The notes: generated by a model from the sequence alone, not told the origin. DNA of 64,000 nt from Rhizophagus irregularis (GCF_026210795.1 NC_089445.1:2356001-2420000); one strand, 5' to 3'; counted from the first letter of the stretch, positions 48,593 to 58,780 are shown. Numbers and translations are program-made.

Positions 48593-49700
48593 TTAGTTTT
48601 TGTCAGAGACTTTGAATGGAATTGCCTGATCATAAGGTACTCCACGAGGTCTGTAATTAACTATTATATAATTTTGTACCGATGAAGTGTTATTATCAGA
48701 ACTGTGTCGAAGCGCTTCACTGGCGATAGTCATAGCTTTTGATAAAATTTTGGCATCATGCTCTTCTACTGCGAATACTACTCCTATTTTACGTAAGTAG
48801 GATGGAAGTAGGTTATAATTCTTTAGGAACGTATTGAACCATTGCGCGCCTAGCTTTCCTGGATCCTTTAACACCCTGGAGACGATTGCTTCCTGAATCC
48901 ATGTAAGCAATTGCCTTGCCCGCTTCTCATTTTTTTCTAGCGATCTAAACACCCTAGGAATATCCTGTTGACCTTGGTTTTTTGCGTATCCAGTTACACC
49001 GCCATTAGATATGCATAAGTCTTTAATTTTGGCAGGGGAATACAAAGCATTACCATCACATCGGCAAGTGCTTGTATGTCAGGCGCAATGAATACATCAT
49101 ACCTGAGTAATCTTTTATTAACCGATTCCAATGCAAAATGGTCAGGATAATTGATCCCTTCATTTTCGCGCAGTAAACATTTCTCCTTTTGGATTTTATT
49201 AGCTGAACAGGTTATGTCCGGATTTAATGTAGCAGAGATAATTTTTTCTGAGATGCTGAGGGATCGCAGCTCGCTACGGAGTCTAGAAAGATGAGATGTG
49301 CCCACGTCGGCATTAGGAGCTGTTTCAGCTAAAGATTTAGCCGCAACTTTTACTTCCGCTTTGCTAAGATTATCTTGCACAATACGCTGAGCCAATTCCT
49401 TAATACTTTCTGCTTCCACTCATTTTACTTCTTGACCGGTTACCAGAAAGGAATTGGATGTGGCGCCACCTTTACTTTGGCCAGCCCTCAGAATGGATAC
49501 TAATACAGACGCTTGCTCTCTACTAAATCCATACCCATTTTGAAGTCGTTGACATGCCTGATCTCTTTTTACTTTGTCGGGCAAAAGAGATAACAATTCT
49601 GGTGCATACTGGGAAAGCTCATCAAGACTCATTTCCGGATTGAGTTTGTTCTCTCTCACAAACCTGGTAATGATAGCAGATATGCTGTCAAATGGTAATA
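48593..49700 (-). mobile_element. Fossil tyrosine-recombinase-like gene beside the primase-helicase
   Basis: Minus-strand sequence carries an N-terminal helical part (LLSLLPDKVKRDQACQRLQN), a middle with YPDHFALESVNKRLLRYDVF and ALADVMVMLCI followed by IKDLCISNGGVTGYAKN, where box I of a tyrosine recombinase would be, and a C-terminal part with ALRHSSDNNTSSVQNY and VPYDQAIPF, where the His/Tyr boxes would be. Broken in a few places. Its head is adjacent to the Tc1 insertion at 49712. Convergent with the primase-helicase, and probably part of the same former element. Confidence 0.6.
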
Positions 49701-49711
49701 TATAGGTTATA

Positions 49712-51039
49712 CACTGGCCTACACTAAATTACCAGATTTTTTTATTATTTATAAAATTAGTGCATAAAGTTCAAAATTTTGTATGTAAATGAAAAATTTT
49801 TTTATATTTATTAACTAATAAAAAAATTTTTACAAGATAAAATACTAAATATAAAGTTTATTATTTAATAGATTTAAACTTGTTATAATTAGTATTTAGT
49901 GTGTCCACCTTTAGCTTTAATTACTGCTTTAATGCGCCTAGACAAGCTTAAAATTAGGTCATGTATTGTTTCTATAGTAATTTTCCCACTCCTCTTGTAC
50001 TGCACTAATTAATTCTTGTTTAGACTTAGGTAAAGGTCTCCTTTTTCGTACCTGACGGTCTAAATGATTCCACAAATTCTCAATCGGGTTAAGATCAGGA
50101 CTTTGTGCCACCCAATCTAAAATTGGAACGGCATGTGATGATATCCACCAAACAGTATAAGATAATGTATGACACGAAGCTCCATCCTGTTGAAATATAG
50201 AATTTGGATAATTGCTAACCTATGGTATAAAGTGGTTGGCCAGAACATTGACATATTTATCAGAATCCATATTCCTTTCCACCACAACTAAAGGTCTGAC
50301 CCATGCCATCCAAAACAACCCCAAAATATAACTGACCCTCCGCCAAATTTTACTGTTGGTTGAATGCAATCTTTATTGTAGGCATCTCCAGCTCTTCTCC
50401 ATACTCTTACCCGACCATCTGACTCAAAAAGAGCAAATCTTGACTCATCTGACCACACCACTTGTTTCCATTCTTCCTACCAGTTTTTTTTGTCTTTACT
50501 CCATCTTAACCTATCCTTTCGCTGTTTTCTGGTTAAAAGAGGCTTTTTCTGTGCAGTATAATTACCAAGGCCTTTATTATGAAGATACTTTCTGACTGTG
50601 TTATGATGAAAATTTGTGTTAAGGCTTGAGTTTAGTCTATTCGTTACATCACCAAGAGGTGAAAATCAATCTTTACAGACAATACGTTGTAAAGTTCATG
50701 TATCGCGTTTGGTAAGCATTTTTGGATGACCTGGGCGTTTTTCAGGTGTGCAGAACCTGTTTTTTTATATCTTTTAATGGTATCATTTACTGTATTTTTA
50801 GGAACACCAAGTTCTTCTGAAATAATACATTGTTTAATACCACTGAGATAGGAGCCAATAATACGTTCACGAAGTGTTTCAGAAAGCTCTTTTCCAAACA
50901 TATGGTAATGGAAGAGATATGGAGACGCGTCAAAGTATTAGTTTTTTTATTTATATGTGCGATAGGGAGAAATCGCCGATTGTGTAACATGCACACGAAT
51001 TTACATAATAAAAATCTGGTAATTTAGTGTAGGCCAGTG
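49712..51039 (-). mobile_element. Tc1/mariner transposon with TA target duplication
   Basis: The 1328-base element begins cactggcctacactaaatta at 49712 and ends with the exact inverse at 51039, flanked by TA (49710-49711 and 51040-51041). Ends match over about 30 bases. It contains one minus-strand transposase. It inserted immediately before the open part of the tyrosine-recombinase fossil. Confidence 0.93.
49889..50901 (-). pseudogene. Tc1-type DDE transposase, inactivated
   Basis: The frame from 50901 begins MFGKELSETLRERIIGSYLS with the paired-type helix-turn-helix (ISEELGVPKNTVNDTIKRY). Downstream frames carry NFHHNTVRKYLHNKGLG, WSDESRFALFESDG (first Asp), the HTxSYTVWW region after the second Asp and LNPIENLW-like sequence (Glu), ending KGGHTKY at 49889. 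The parts are split by several frameshifts and stops, so it is not functional although its termini remain matched. Confidence 0.85.
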
Positions 51040-51198
51040 TATGGTTGTATGAAGGTTATTAATGGTAGATAAAACTTCAATACAAAAAATATTTATGCAG
51101 GTCAGGTAGTTACCGCGCCGTGGAGAGACGATTATTAGCTCAGGGGTAATACCTGCTTTTCAATTGAAATAATTATCCCGGATCTATAACAATATAAA

Positions 51199-51733
51199 AT
51201 GAGCACAGCCAACTATCTTGATCAGCTCGCGGCTGAACTAATACCATTTATTCTAAAGAATTTATCGATACAGGATCTTAAAAATTGTTGCAGTATCGAT
51301 AATATATGGAAAGATGAGGTAATTCGAGAAATTCGCAAAAGATTAATAGTAGATTGTACATTTGTTGATAAAAATGTAACTGTTAAGGCAATAATTGACC
51401 CCCGAAAGAAGGTATAGCGTTATTAGTAAGACGCTTGCCGAAAGAATGGGTGTATGTGTCAGCGAAAGTGTGATTGGAGGACGTGGTGCAGTAGTTACCA
51501 TTTCTTTACCCAATATCTTTGAGTCGGAACTAGATCCCTCATTGGGAAAATCATATGAGATTTTCGAAGAATTTCAAATGATTTTTGAAGGATCTTACAA
51601 GTGTGAATATGATTTGGTTTTAGGAATTGGATGGTTAATGAGACTGGCAGACGGGAGGATTGATGGAAGCCATATCAGATGGTGGAAGAATGGAAGCAAT
51701 AGATGGTGGAAGAATAATGAAGAAAAAAGATGA
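51199..51733 (+). mobile_element. F-box-like plus retropepsin-like coding fossil
   Basis: The first part (LAAELIPFILKNLSIQDLKN and WKDEVIREIRKRL) looks like an F-box. The following part (ISKTLAERMGVCV, then YDLVLGIGWL) has the spacing and the terminal hydrophobic-LGI-WL motif of a retroviral-type aspartic protease domain. The region is broken. Whether it came from a retroelement or from a host gene that captured a retropepsin cannot be told here, so it is treated as a fossil. Confidence 0.45.
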
Positions 51734-51743
51734 TATTATGTAT

Positions 51744-51802
51744 TAACTCATAGAATGTATATGCCGGTACTGCCTCCTTCGTTATATACATTCTATGAGT
51801 TA
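51744..51802. repeat. 19-base perfect inverted repeat with 21-base loop
   Basis: taactcatagaatgtatat at 51744-51762 is exactly complementary to 51784-51802. It lies just downstream of the fossil at 51199-51733 and could be an RNA 3' hairpin or a minimal foldback element. Confidence 0.8.
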
Positions 51803-52506
51803 TTATACCCCGGACTTGTCGGATGGATTTGTTATATCAATGATGTTTATGATGAAACATAAGCACTCAGATCCATGATAGGGTGATGAATCGATTTAAT
51901 GCTATAGCCCCTCCTCAGAGGCATATTTATGGGGACATCCGATACTCCGAACGATTTTGCATTTAATGATTATCTTAGACAAGCAGATAGTGCACGCCCG
52001 GTGCGGTGATCTACAGCTCGGAAGAATTTTGCTGAGCCACGAATTGTACGACAGAATTAATGGCAGGTCTGTGCGACGTATTAATTTTCGCATATTAACC
52101 AAAAAGAACTTATGCAACCATACCTCTATCCTGCGGTCCTGCGGTCTTTTTTCCCATACAAACGCGCAAAGAATATCCGCCTATGGCTCGAAAATGCGTT
52201 GTTGCGACACAGAACCTGCCCTATAAGTTAGTATCAACGTCAAAAGCATATGTTACGAAGGGCTGAGGACTTTGCAATTCCGAGATCGCCAGTACTTTGA
52301 GACTTGCGAGGAAGATCTTCATGTGAAAAGGTTTGAAAATTCCGCTTGCATGTGCTTTCAAAGGTTTCTTGGCATCATACGACAATGTTAATCATCTTTC
52401 TTATATTCGGTGTTCGGCTTCTTATTCCGCAAGTTCCAGTATGTAAAGCGTGAAAGGACAGGTAGAAGTTTACTCAACCTTCTCGCAAAAAAATTAAGGT
52501 GCGTAT
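51803..52506. other. Unassigned region
   Basis: Moderate GC with short open frames on both strands (for example 51957-52226) but no recognisable domain. Probably the decayed remainder of neighbouring repetitive genes. Confidence 0.4.
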
Positions 52507-52587
52507 ATGCAAGAGATTGAAAATGATGAAAATGTTTTCATGGAAATAATCTCACTAAGGGGCTCCATATGTATTCAGGAATCCAGT

Positions 52588-52884
52588 ATGACCGATATTA
52601 CTCTCAACTGCCGTATTGTTTCTAATGATCTTCTATGTGATAGAAGAATTACAATTGACAGGGGACAAACAGTTAGCGCTCTTGAAACCGCAATTCGAAA
52701 CAATCTAGGGGCGTCTTTTAATAACATTCCTCTAGATATTCGTCAAATTCATCCTAGCAGTGTTAATGAAAGACGTATGCAATCGCAGACTTTAATTTCC
52801 GAATATTTTAATGGTCAACCCGATACAGACTACGTTCATATCACCGTACACCCTGTATCACCGAAGGAAAAAGGATCAGAATAA
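52588..52884 (+). CDS. Crinkler-like N-terminal (ubiquitin-like) domain protein, short
   Basis: From the ATG at 52588 the protein starts MTDITLNCRIVSND and continues with ITIDRGQTVSALETAI and YVHITVHPV, the layout of the ubiquitin-like header domain of Crinkler (CRN) proteins in Glomeromycotina, where it precedes a variable effector domain. Here the frame closes after 98 residues with no effector domain. The frame is open upstream to an ATG at 52507, but those 27 residues look unlike the family. A degraded partial copy lies at 55490. Family assignment is from the TLNCRIV and VSALE.AI pattern and is moderately sure. Confidence 0.55.
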   Translation: MTDITLNCRIVSNDLLCDRRITIDRGQTVSALETAIRNNLGASFNNIPLDIRQIHPSSVNERRMQSQTLISEYFNGQPDTDYVHITVHPVSPKEKGSE

Positions 52885-53035
52885 TAATTTTTGTATCATG
52901 TAGTGCGATATATTCGCAATTTTTATGTACTGTAAGCCGAATTCCGGCATGATGTATTTTATTAAATAAAGCAGTTTTCTTGCGTACGCAAGCTTCAAAT
53001 GCATATATCCTTGAATATTTTCCGTACTAACAGTC

Positions 53036-53230
53036 ATGTCCTTGCAGTCTGTTTACGATAGTGAAATAGCAAGAAAAGGTCCATCAGAGCTAAATGTCGA
53101 TATACTGGGAGCGTACGTTGAAATGCTTGGGAAAGCGATTGACGAGTTAAAGAGGGAGATTTTTGTTTTCATGCACAAGACCCGGCACGCAGATGTGGAT
53201 GTGTCTGACTCCGAAGAAGATGATGAGTAA
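53036..53230 (+). CDS. Small acidic-tailed hypothetical protein
   Basis: 64 residues: a helical part (LNVDILGAYVEMLGKAIDEL) and an acidic end (DVSDSEEDDE). It lies between the Crinkler-like frame and the coiled-coil frame. No family recognised; it could be a spurious frame or a spliced part of either neighbour. Confidence 0.3.
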   Translation: MSLQSVYDSEIARKGPSELNVDILGAYVEMLGKAIDELKREIFVFMHKTRHADVDVSDSEEDDE

Positions 53231-53268
53231 CATTGAACATTTTTTCCGTACATATGACATTGTTAACC

Positions 53269-53649
53269 ATGTCTGTTAGTGATACCGCAGCGCTCTGTCA
53301 GGAGCAGGCTAATTCAACCGCGAGGTCTGAGCTTGATTTATTAAGACAGCGCAACGCTGAGCTGGAGGCCAAGCTTGAGATAGATCGTAAAAAGATTGAC
53401 AAGCTTGAGGCCGAGCTTGAGGCGGAGCGTGAAGAAAAGAGAATAAGCGCTTCGGAAGAAATTGATAAGGTTAAGAAGAAGAATGCTGACCTCTTTGAGA
53501 ATTTCGATCTTAAACGCAAGGTAGCAAATTTTAGGAAGGAACAAGAACTAAAAAATACAACTCCTGATGGTCAAATGCCTGCTCAGGAAAGATACGTGGG
53601 GATTTGGGGTATGTGTAAGTTAATCATCGCGATTAGCAAGAAGGATTGA
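53269..53649 (+). CDS. Coiled-coil protein of a lineage-specific multicopy family, truncated
   Basis: From ATG 53269 (MSVSDTAALCQEQANST) a heptad-rich coiled coil follows: SELDLLRQRNAELEAKLEID, LEAELEAEREEKR, then DLFENFDLKRKVANF. About 126 residues. The same opening pattern (SE.DLL.QR..ELEA) occurs at 55844, where the protein is much longer, so this copy is probably truncated. Confidence 0.55.
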   Translation: MSVSDTAALCQEQANSTARSELDLLRQRNAELEAKLEIDRKKIDKLEAELEAEREEKRISASEEIDKVKKKNADLFENFDLKRKVANFRKEQELKNTTPDGQMPAQERYVGIWGMCKLIIAISKKD

Positions 53650-54130
53650 TGCAATAACTCATCACGCAATTTTGCATGTAATGATGAGCCTGGAAGCCAG
53701 GTATTGCGTATAGCATCCTTAATAAATTAGGGATGAATGAAGTTATCGTTAAGGATAAAGAATTTACGGAATGTGGGAAATGCCCACAATGCGATGAACG
53801 GATAAGGACTGTTCGTGTAAAAGAGATAATCAAGAAAAAACTAGGAAATGGTACCAAAGCGCTGTTTAGTTTTTAGTTGTCATTGCTGCTTGGGACATTT
53901 TGTGTACCTACAGCGTAGAAATATATAATCATTCATTACACTTCGGACTAATAATATCACAAGATGTGTCTTGATCATTGTATTTATTTATTGCGACATT
54001 TTGCATATATAATTTTATTTAACATAATTTGCATGTATGATTTTTTGCTATTTTTTTTCTACTTTGCAGTAAAATGAACGCAAACTTTTTTACATAAGCT
54101 TCAAATATAAAGACGTTTAAATAATAATGA
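53650..54130. other. Spacer
   Basis: No supported gene. Shared short words with the region after the other coiled-coil copy suggest common descent, but no element ends are visible. Confidence 0.4.
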
Positions 54131-55001
54131 TCACATTGCAAGTACGTTTAGGACAAGATTGAAATCAAGAGCCCAGCCACATCTGAGGATGATGTGATTA
54201 TTCCAACTCATTTTATAGTAAACTGGAACATTATTCGCGTTCCAATGGATAATATACGGTGCTCTAGTGGGCCTTGAATTTTGGTTTGCTGTAGGTGTTG
54301 CTTGTACTGTAGCTGCCCCAGGATTTGGATTTTGCGGAAAATTGGCAGTTGAAAAAGGAAGAGCAATACATACAAATTCAATACCCAAGTTTTGTCGTTG
54401 GATTAAATCAATATTTGACAAAGCGTGGCTACGGTCTGGGTCTCTATTAAAAAAGACCTAATTATGATAGAAACCGAATCTAATAAGTCAAATTGTACAT
54501 TTTTCCGACAAAAATTTAATACATTTACCCCAATCCATACGTTAGGGAGCGGACATCGTGCTTTAATGGGAGTTACCCGTTGTGCCTTAGTCACTAATTG
54601 GAACCATATGCCAACGTCGGGCAGAAAAGTATCACGATTCCTTGTCGTACACGTTCCGGTCTCATCCACATCCCAATTTGGATTATGAGTTTCTGCAGAA
54701 TGTGCTAATCTCCGATGAATTCTTTGCTTTAATTTTCCGTCATACTATATAAACCGGTGGTGAAATTAATTTATATTATATATACTATAGGCGTGAAAGC
54801 TAGAATGAAACTTACTTTGATAAACATGCGTTTTCCAATTATCTCAGCGTTATATTTAACATGTATCATTTCAAGTACACTATCATTATCTAAATCATAA
54901 GCGGAAAGATCAATCATCACGACATCTTGTATTTCATCTTTCAAATTTTCCAATGATTCCTCAATATACGTTAATATCTATTTATTGTGGTGGTCAGCCA
55001 T
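54131..55001 (-). pseudogene. Uma2-like (DUF820, PD-(D/E)xK type) nuclease gene with early stop
   Basis: Three minus-strand exons, 55001-54816, 54744-54529 and 54457-54131, join in phase 0 for 243 codons. Exon 1 opens MADHHNK, then has a TAG at codon 8, and continues ILTYIEESLENLKDEI and VVMIDLSAYDLDNDSVLEMI. Exon 2 has NRDTFLPDVGIWF (the PD motif Asp) and CPLPNVWIG. Exon 3 has FFNRDPDRSHALSNIDLIQR, GIEFVCIALPFS, RAPYIIHWNAN and WALDFNLVLNVLAM. In the family the residue after WI is the catalytic Glu (from memory of the family pattern); here it is Gly. With the stop and the lost Glu, it is probably inactive. A shorter protein from a later ATG remains possible. Confidence 0.6.
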
Positions 55002-55489
55002 ATTTTTTTGATAAACGGTCTAAACCCAATAAAAATACACTTTTCTAGTCTCTCGACTGACTTGAGTGAACATTTCTTCCGATCCTTCAATTGAGACACT
55101 CATTCTGTCAGATCAAAGGGCAAACAGGAGACACAGAACAAACGGATGACAGACAATTCCTTTTATATTTCATAAAAAAATCACGAATGTTCTAGAACTA
55201 TCTGGGACTACTACACCAAATCGTGTCACGTGACATTAAATAAATAGCGCGTAGACAAAATATTAAAGCTCTACAGAATACAAATTTTTTCGTCTAAATA
55301 TATGCTTTATATTGATTAGTGCAAAAAATCTGGGCAGGTTGTCAAACATTACTCTCAATTGTCTCGTACTCACTAAAGATACTATTTCTCTATCTTTGAC
55401 AAACTGCAACTCCCACCAACTGCGCATATTGAGTAAGAACTCGTCATTTCCAGAGGACAACTTAATACCTTCCCGGTAGAAAGAGTTAA
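55002..55489. other. Spacer upstream of the Uma2-like gene
   Basis: Contains the presumed promoter of the minus-strand gene. A minus-strand frame at 55263-55541 is not supported by any motif; on the other strand it leads into Crinkler-like sequence. Confidence 0.4.
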
Positions 55490-55670
55490 TCAAATAGTTA
55501 CAATTTGTACGAATCAGGCAGTTAGCGCACTCGAAGCTCAAATTTGAAATAAACTGGGCAACCTGATGCAGAATACGCCCATATTACCGTATATCCCCTG
55601 ACAGAAGAATAATTTTTGTATCTTGTAACGTGATATATTCGCATTTTTTATGTATTGTAGGCTGTCTCCC
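55490..55670 (+). pseudogene. Broken partial copy of the Crinkler-like header region
   Basis: The stretch around QAVSALEAQI and the 3' flank (aataatttttgtat.atgta..gtgatatattcgca and following) match the end and 3' flank of the frame at 52588-52884. It is broken. As in the other copy, a coiled-coil gene follows on the same strand. Confidence 0.6.
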
Positions 55671-55843
55671 GGCAATGAATTATTTATACATATATCACGG
55701 GTTACGTCCTTCGGTCCCGAACCTTTGTATTTATTTTCCGCATGTATTAATAAGAATTTTTTCTTGGCAAAAACCGTTAACTTGGTTAACGATCAGTTCC
55801 GATTTTGAATACTAATATACAGAATATAAAAATATTATAGGAC

Positions 55844-57124
55844 ATGCAATCTGAAGTAGATTTATTAAAGCAACGCATTACTGAGCTTGAGGCCAGGAAA
55901 GCCGAGCTTGAAGTTAAAAATGCTGAGATTCCTGAACTTAGGAAGAAGCTTGCTGAGGTTGAAGCCAGGAATGGAAAACTTATAAAGCAAATTATGGAAG
56001 AGAATAACAGACGTGATGCTAAAATCAAGAATACCACCGATAGAGTTGCGAAACTGGAACAGAAACAACTGCTGAATGATAATGCTCCTAACAACAACTC
56101 ATCTGACTTCAATTCGGGTAAAAACCATCATGAAAAATCATTGGAGGATAAAGAGATAGACGCTTTCTTAATCGATGTATATAAGAAAAGCATTAGTGAT
56201 GAAATAAGGCAACACAATAAAGAGAAAACAATTCAGCATGAAATAGATGTACAAGATGACGCATCCGGCCCTGCATGTATAACGGGCATAGTTGCCATTG
56301 TTAATAATTTGGATGAGTTGGGAAGTTAGAGCATTAATAAAATTAATAGTTATACTTCCACAGAGTCATCTTGTGAAATAGAGGTCATTGCAAATACCTC
56401 ACAGGATCATGCTCAGAAATATATTGCGAATTCCATTGTACCACATGATATAAAAACTGTTAACTTGGTTAACGATCAAGATAAATTGGCGGTAGAGCCA
56501 AGTATAGTAACTGAATTCATCCAAGGTTTGTTGGAAGAGCTACTCTCATCTGGTCAACTTCTGGAACCTATAAAGTTTTCTCCTCCCAGAACCCTAATTC
56601 TCGTTTCAATAAGCATCAAAAAACTTGCCAATTCATTCTGCCAAGTGAATGTTGCAAGGGGAAAAATGATCATAGCAAAGCAGACAGAAATAACAGCTTG
56701 GTGTTTATTCTCCGAAAGATTCGAAGATAAGGTCGTGGAGCTTAGGTCCAAAGATAAGAAACTTGTGGATAAGACTGCAAGATCACAAATTTATGCTGAA
56801 ATGAAGCCATACCTTACGGGCATTTCGGATGGATATTTATGTATAATGACCTGCAAAGCAAGAAAAATCAATAAGTTATTTGGGTATGAATATGATCCCG
56901 TAACTTTAAAAAAGATAAAAGGTATAGGCGGACATATAATTCAGCGGGTCACGTGTAGTGCTGACAAAATTTCAAAGCTTACTAATCCTCAAATCGAACA
57001 CATCATAGAACAGGTCAATTTGAAAATGATCGCTAATCATGTGAATGAAATCTCCTTGACCGTGGTGGTCATTTCAGCTCATGATTCTAACTTCGATTCT
57101 GAAGAGATGATTTCAGATGATTAG
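55844..57124 (+). pseudogene. Coiled-coil protein of lineage-specific multicopy family, one in-frame stop
   Basis: From ATG 55844 (MQSEVDLLKQRITELEARKA) a long coiled coil runs to about residue 75, then LEQKQLLNDNAPNNNSSDFN, EDKEIDAFLIDVYKKSISDE and a linker. A TAG at 56327 interrupts, but the same frame stays open to 57124. The rest contains EITAWCLFSERFEDKVVELR, KTARSQIYAEMKPYLTGIS and CKARKINKLFG, then ITxLTNPQIEHIIEQVN-like sequence, a conserved C-terminal module I associate with this family in Rhizophagus. Without the stop it would be 426 residues. Function unknown. One substitution, or one sequencing error, would account for the interruption. Confidence 0.6.
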
Positions 57125-57224
57125 GCTAACACATCAGAGGTGCAAGTGAATCTCTTGGTTCCAGTTGAGGTAAACATTCCAACTGCACTTCAACCCAATA
57201 GTCCAATTCAATATTGCGTCAAAT

Positions 57225-57400
57225 ATGAAAAATCAGTCATCAATCGGTCATATGACTGATTGGTGACTGATTGGTTACCTATTAGTGACCGATTCTTTCA
57301 ATCTGTTACCTATCGGTCACCAACCAGGCATAGATTGTCAATCAGTCACCAATCGGTCATATGACCGATTGGTGACTGATTGATTGCCGATTTGTTTACA
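57225..57400. repeat. Array of CCAATCGGTCA / TGACTGATTGG words
   Basis: About a dozen direct and inverted copies of an 11-13 base word (accaatcggtca and tgactgattggt) lie close together. The same words recur at 58232-58302 and 60631-60890. Confidence 0.85.
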
Positions 57401-57538
57401 ATATTTGATTTACATATTAAAGTAAAAAATTAGCATTATAGTCTTATAAAGCAAGTTAAATTATACTTAATCTGAACTTTTGAGTTTATTTTGATAAATA
57501 TATTAAGTTTATTATTGACAATCAGTCACCAATCAGTC

Positions 57539-58085
57539 ATTCGGCAAACCGTCAAAAATCAGCATTTTTTATTTACGATACTACTGATTTTTGACGGTTT
57601 GCCGAATATCTCGGCATCCAACGATCGTACAGGGATGCACAATAACTCATTCGAATCGTTGCACTTAGACGATTTGAATGAGCTATTGTGTATCTCTGTA
57701 CGATCACTAGATGCCGAGATATTCGGCAAAAGCGTAAAATTTTGCATGATCGTAAAATAAAAATGCCGATGTTTCACGTTTTGCCGAATATCTCGGCATC
57801 CAACGATCGTACAGGGATGCACAATAGCTCATTCGAATCGTTGCACTTAGACGATTCGAATGAGCTATTGTGCATCTCTGTACGATCACTAGATGCCGAG
57901 ATATTCGGCAAAACGTAAAATTTTGCATGATCGTAAAATAAAAATGCTGATGTTTCACGTTTTGCCAATTATCTCGGCATCCAGTGATCGTACAGAGATG
58001 CACTATAGCTCATTCGAATCGTCTCAATGCAACGATTCGAATGAGCTATAGTGCATCTCTATACTATCGTTGGATGCCGAGATAC
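57539..58085. repeat. Tandem array of palindromic elements (MITE-like)
   Basis: A 24-base-arm hairpin at 57539-57607 (attcggcaaaccgtcaaaaa and inverse) runs into three successive palindromes of about 120-130 bases each, at about 57601-57730, 57782-57912 and 57964-58083. Each is bounded by gccgaatatctcggcatc-like arms and centred near cgattcgaatgagct. A shared linker (gtaaaattttgcatgatcgt and following) separates them. Small frames on both strands here are artefacts of the palindromes. Confidence 0.9.
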
Positions 58086-58224
58086 CCAAAAATTTGAAGT
58101 TAATCTGGATTATCTGAATTTAATCCTATGATAATCCGGATTGATCTGTGCAGATCACGGATTGTAAAATTTCATCTGGATCGCATCTCTATTTTGAGTT
58201 TGTTTTGATAAATATATTAAATTT

Positions 58225-58400
58225 ACTATTGACAATCAGTCACCAATCGGTCACCAATCTGACATAACCGATTGGTGACTGATTGGTTACTGATTGGTTT
58301 GCAATATCTGATAGTTTTCAAGAATTTAGGATTTTTATTTATTCTTTAATATGAAAATCAGCTACCAAATGAATAGCCAATTAGTGACTGATTGGCTTAA
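58225..58400. repeat. Second CCAATCGGTCA-type array
   Basis: Contains caatcagtcaccaatcggtc and its inverse gattggtgactgattggtta, the same motif as the arrays at 57.2 and 60.7 kb. Preceded by a second copy of the tttattttgataaatatatta word found at 57486. Confidence 0.8.
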
Positions 58401-58780
58401 AAAAACATTCATTTAATAAAGATAAACAGCATTCCGATTTACAAATTTTTTAATTGTAAATATTGAGAAAAAAAATTATTTCCAGATCGTATTATTTGTC
58501 CGAAAACCTGTTCGTAGTCGGTAAATTGATAAGTCAAATAGTTAGCAATCGGGTAGCAATTGGTTAACAATATTGCTGATCAACTTCTTTTCCTGCAATT
58601 TGTGTTACTCTGAATTGAGTGAGATGTGATCCGTAATCTAGATCATTATCCGATTTGAAAAAAAAAATCTTTTTTATGGACGAAAAAAATTGCCAGACTT
58701 TGAGAATTGAGGTAAGGGAGGGCTGAGCAAGGGAGAAGGTTTTTCTTTTTTTTTTAAATATATTTTTTTTTTTGTAGTGT
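58401..58780. other. Spacer before the minisatellite
   Basis: AT-rich; no gene. Two long T tracts near its end. Confidence 0.4.

Noticed and set aside
51130-51195. tRNA-like stretch (ttagctcaggggtaatacct and atcccggatct)
   Set aside because: The D-arm start resembles a tRNA, but the D-stem, anticodon stem and acceptor stem do not pair properly and the T-loop is the wrong size. At most a very decayed tRNA-derived sequence.
51902-52226. Overlapping frames on both strands between the F-box fossil and the Crinkler-like frame
   Set aside because: No motif in either, and each excludes the other; left as unassigned sequence.
54131-56329. Idea that TAG is read as an amino acid in this genome
   Set aside because: Two otherwise open genes carry one in-frame TAG each, but the well-formed core genes here give no support and other pseudogenes carry TGA and TAA too. 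Decay or base errors are simpler.
57491-58003. Five overlapping frames encoding ISAS.DRTGMHN-type repeats on both strands
   Set aside because: They are mirror products of the palindrome array; both strands give the same peptide, which shows they are not genes.
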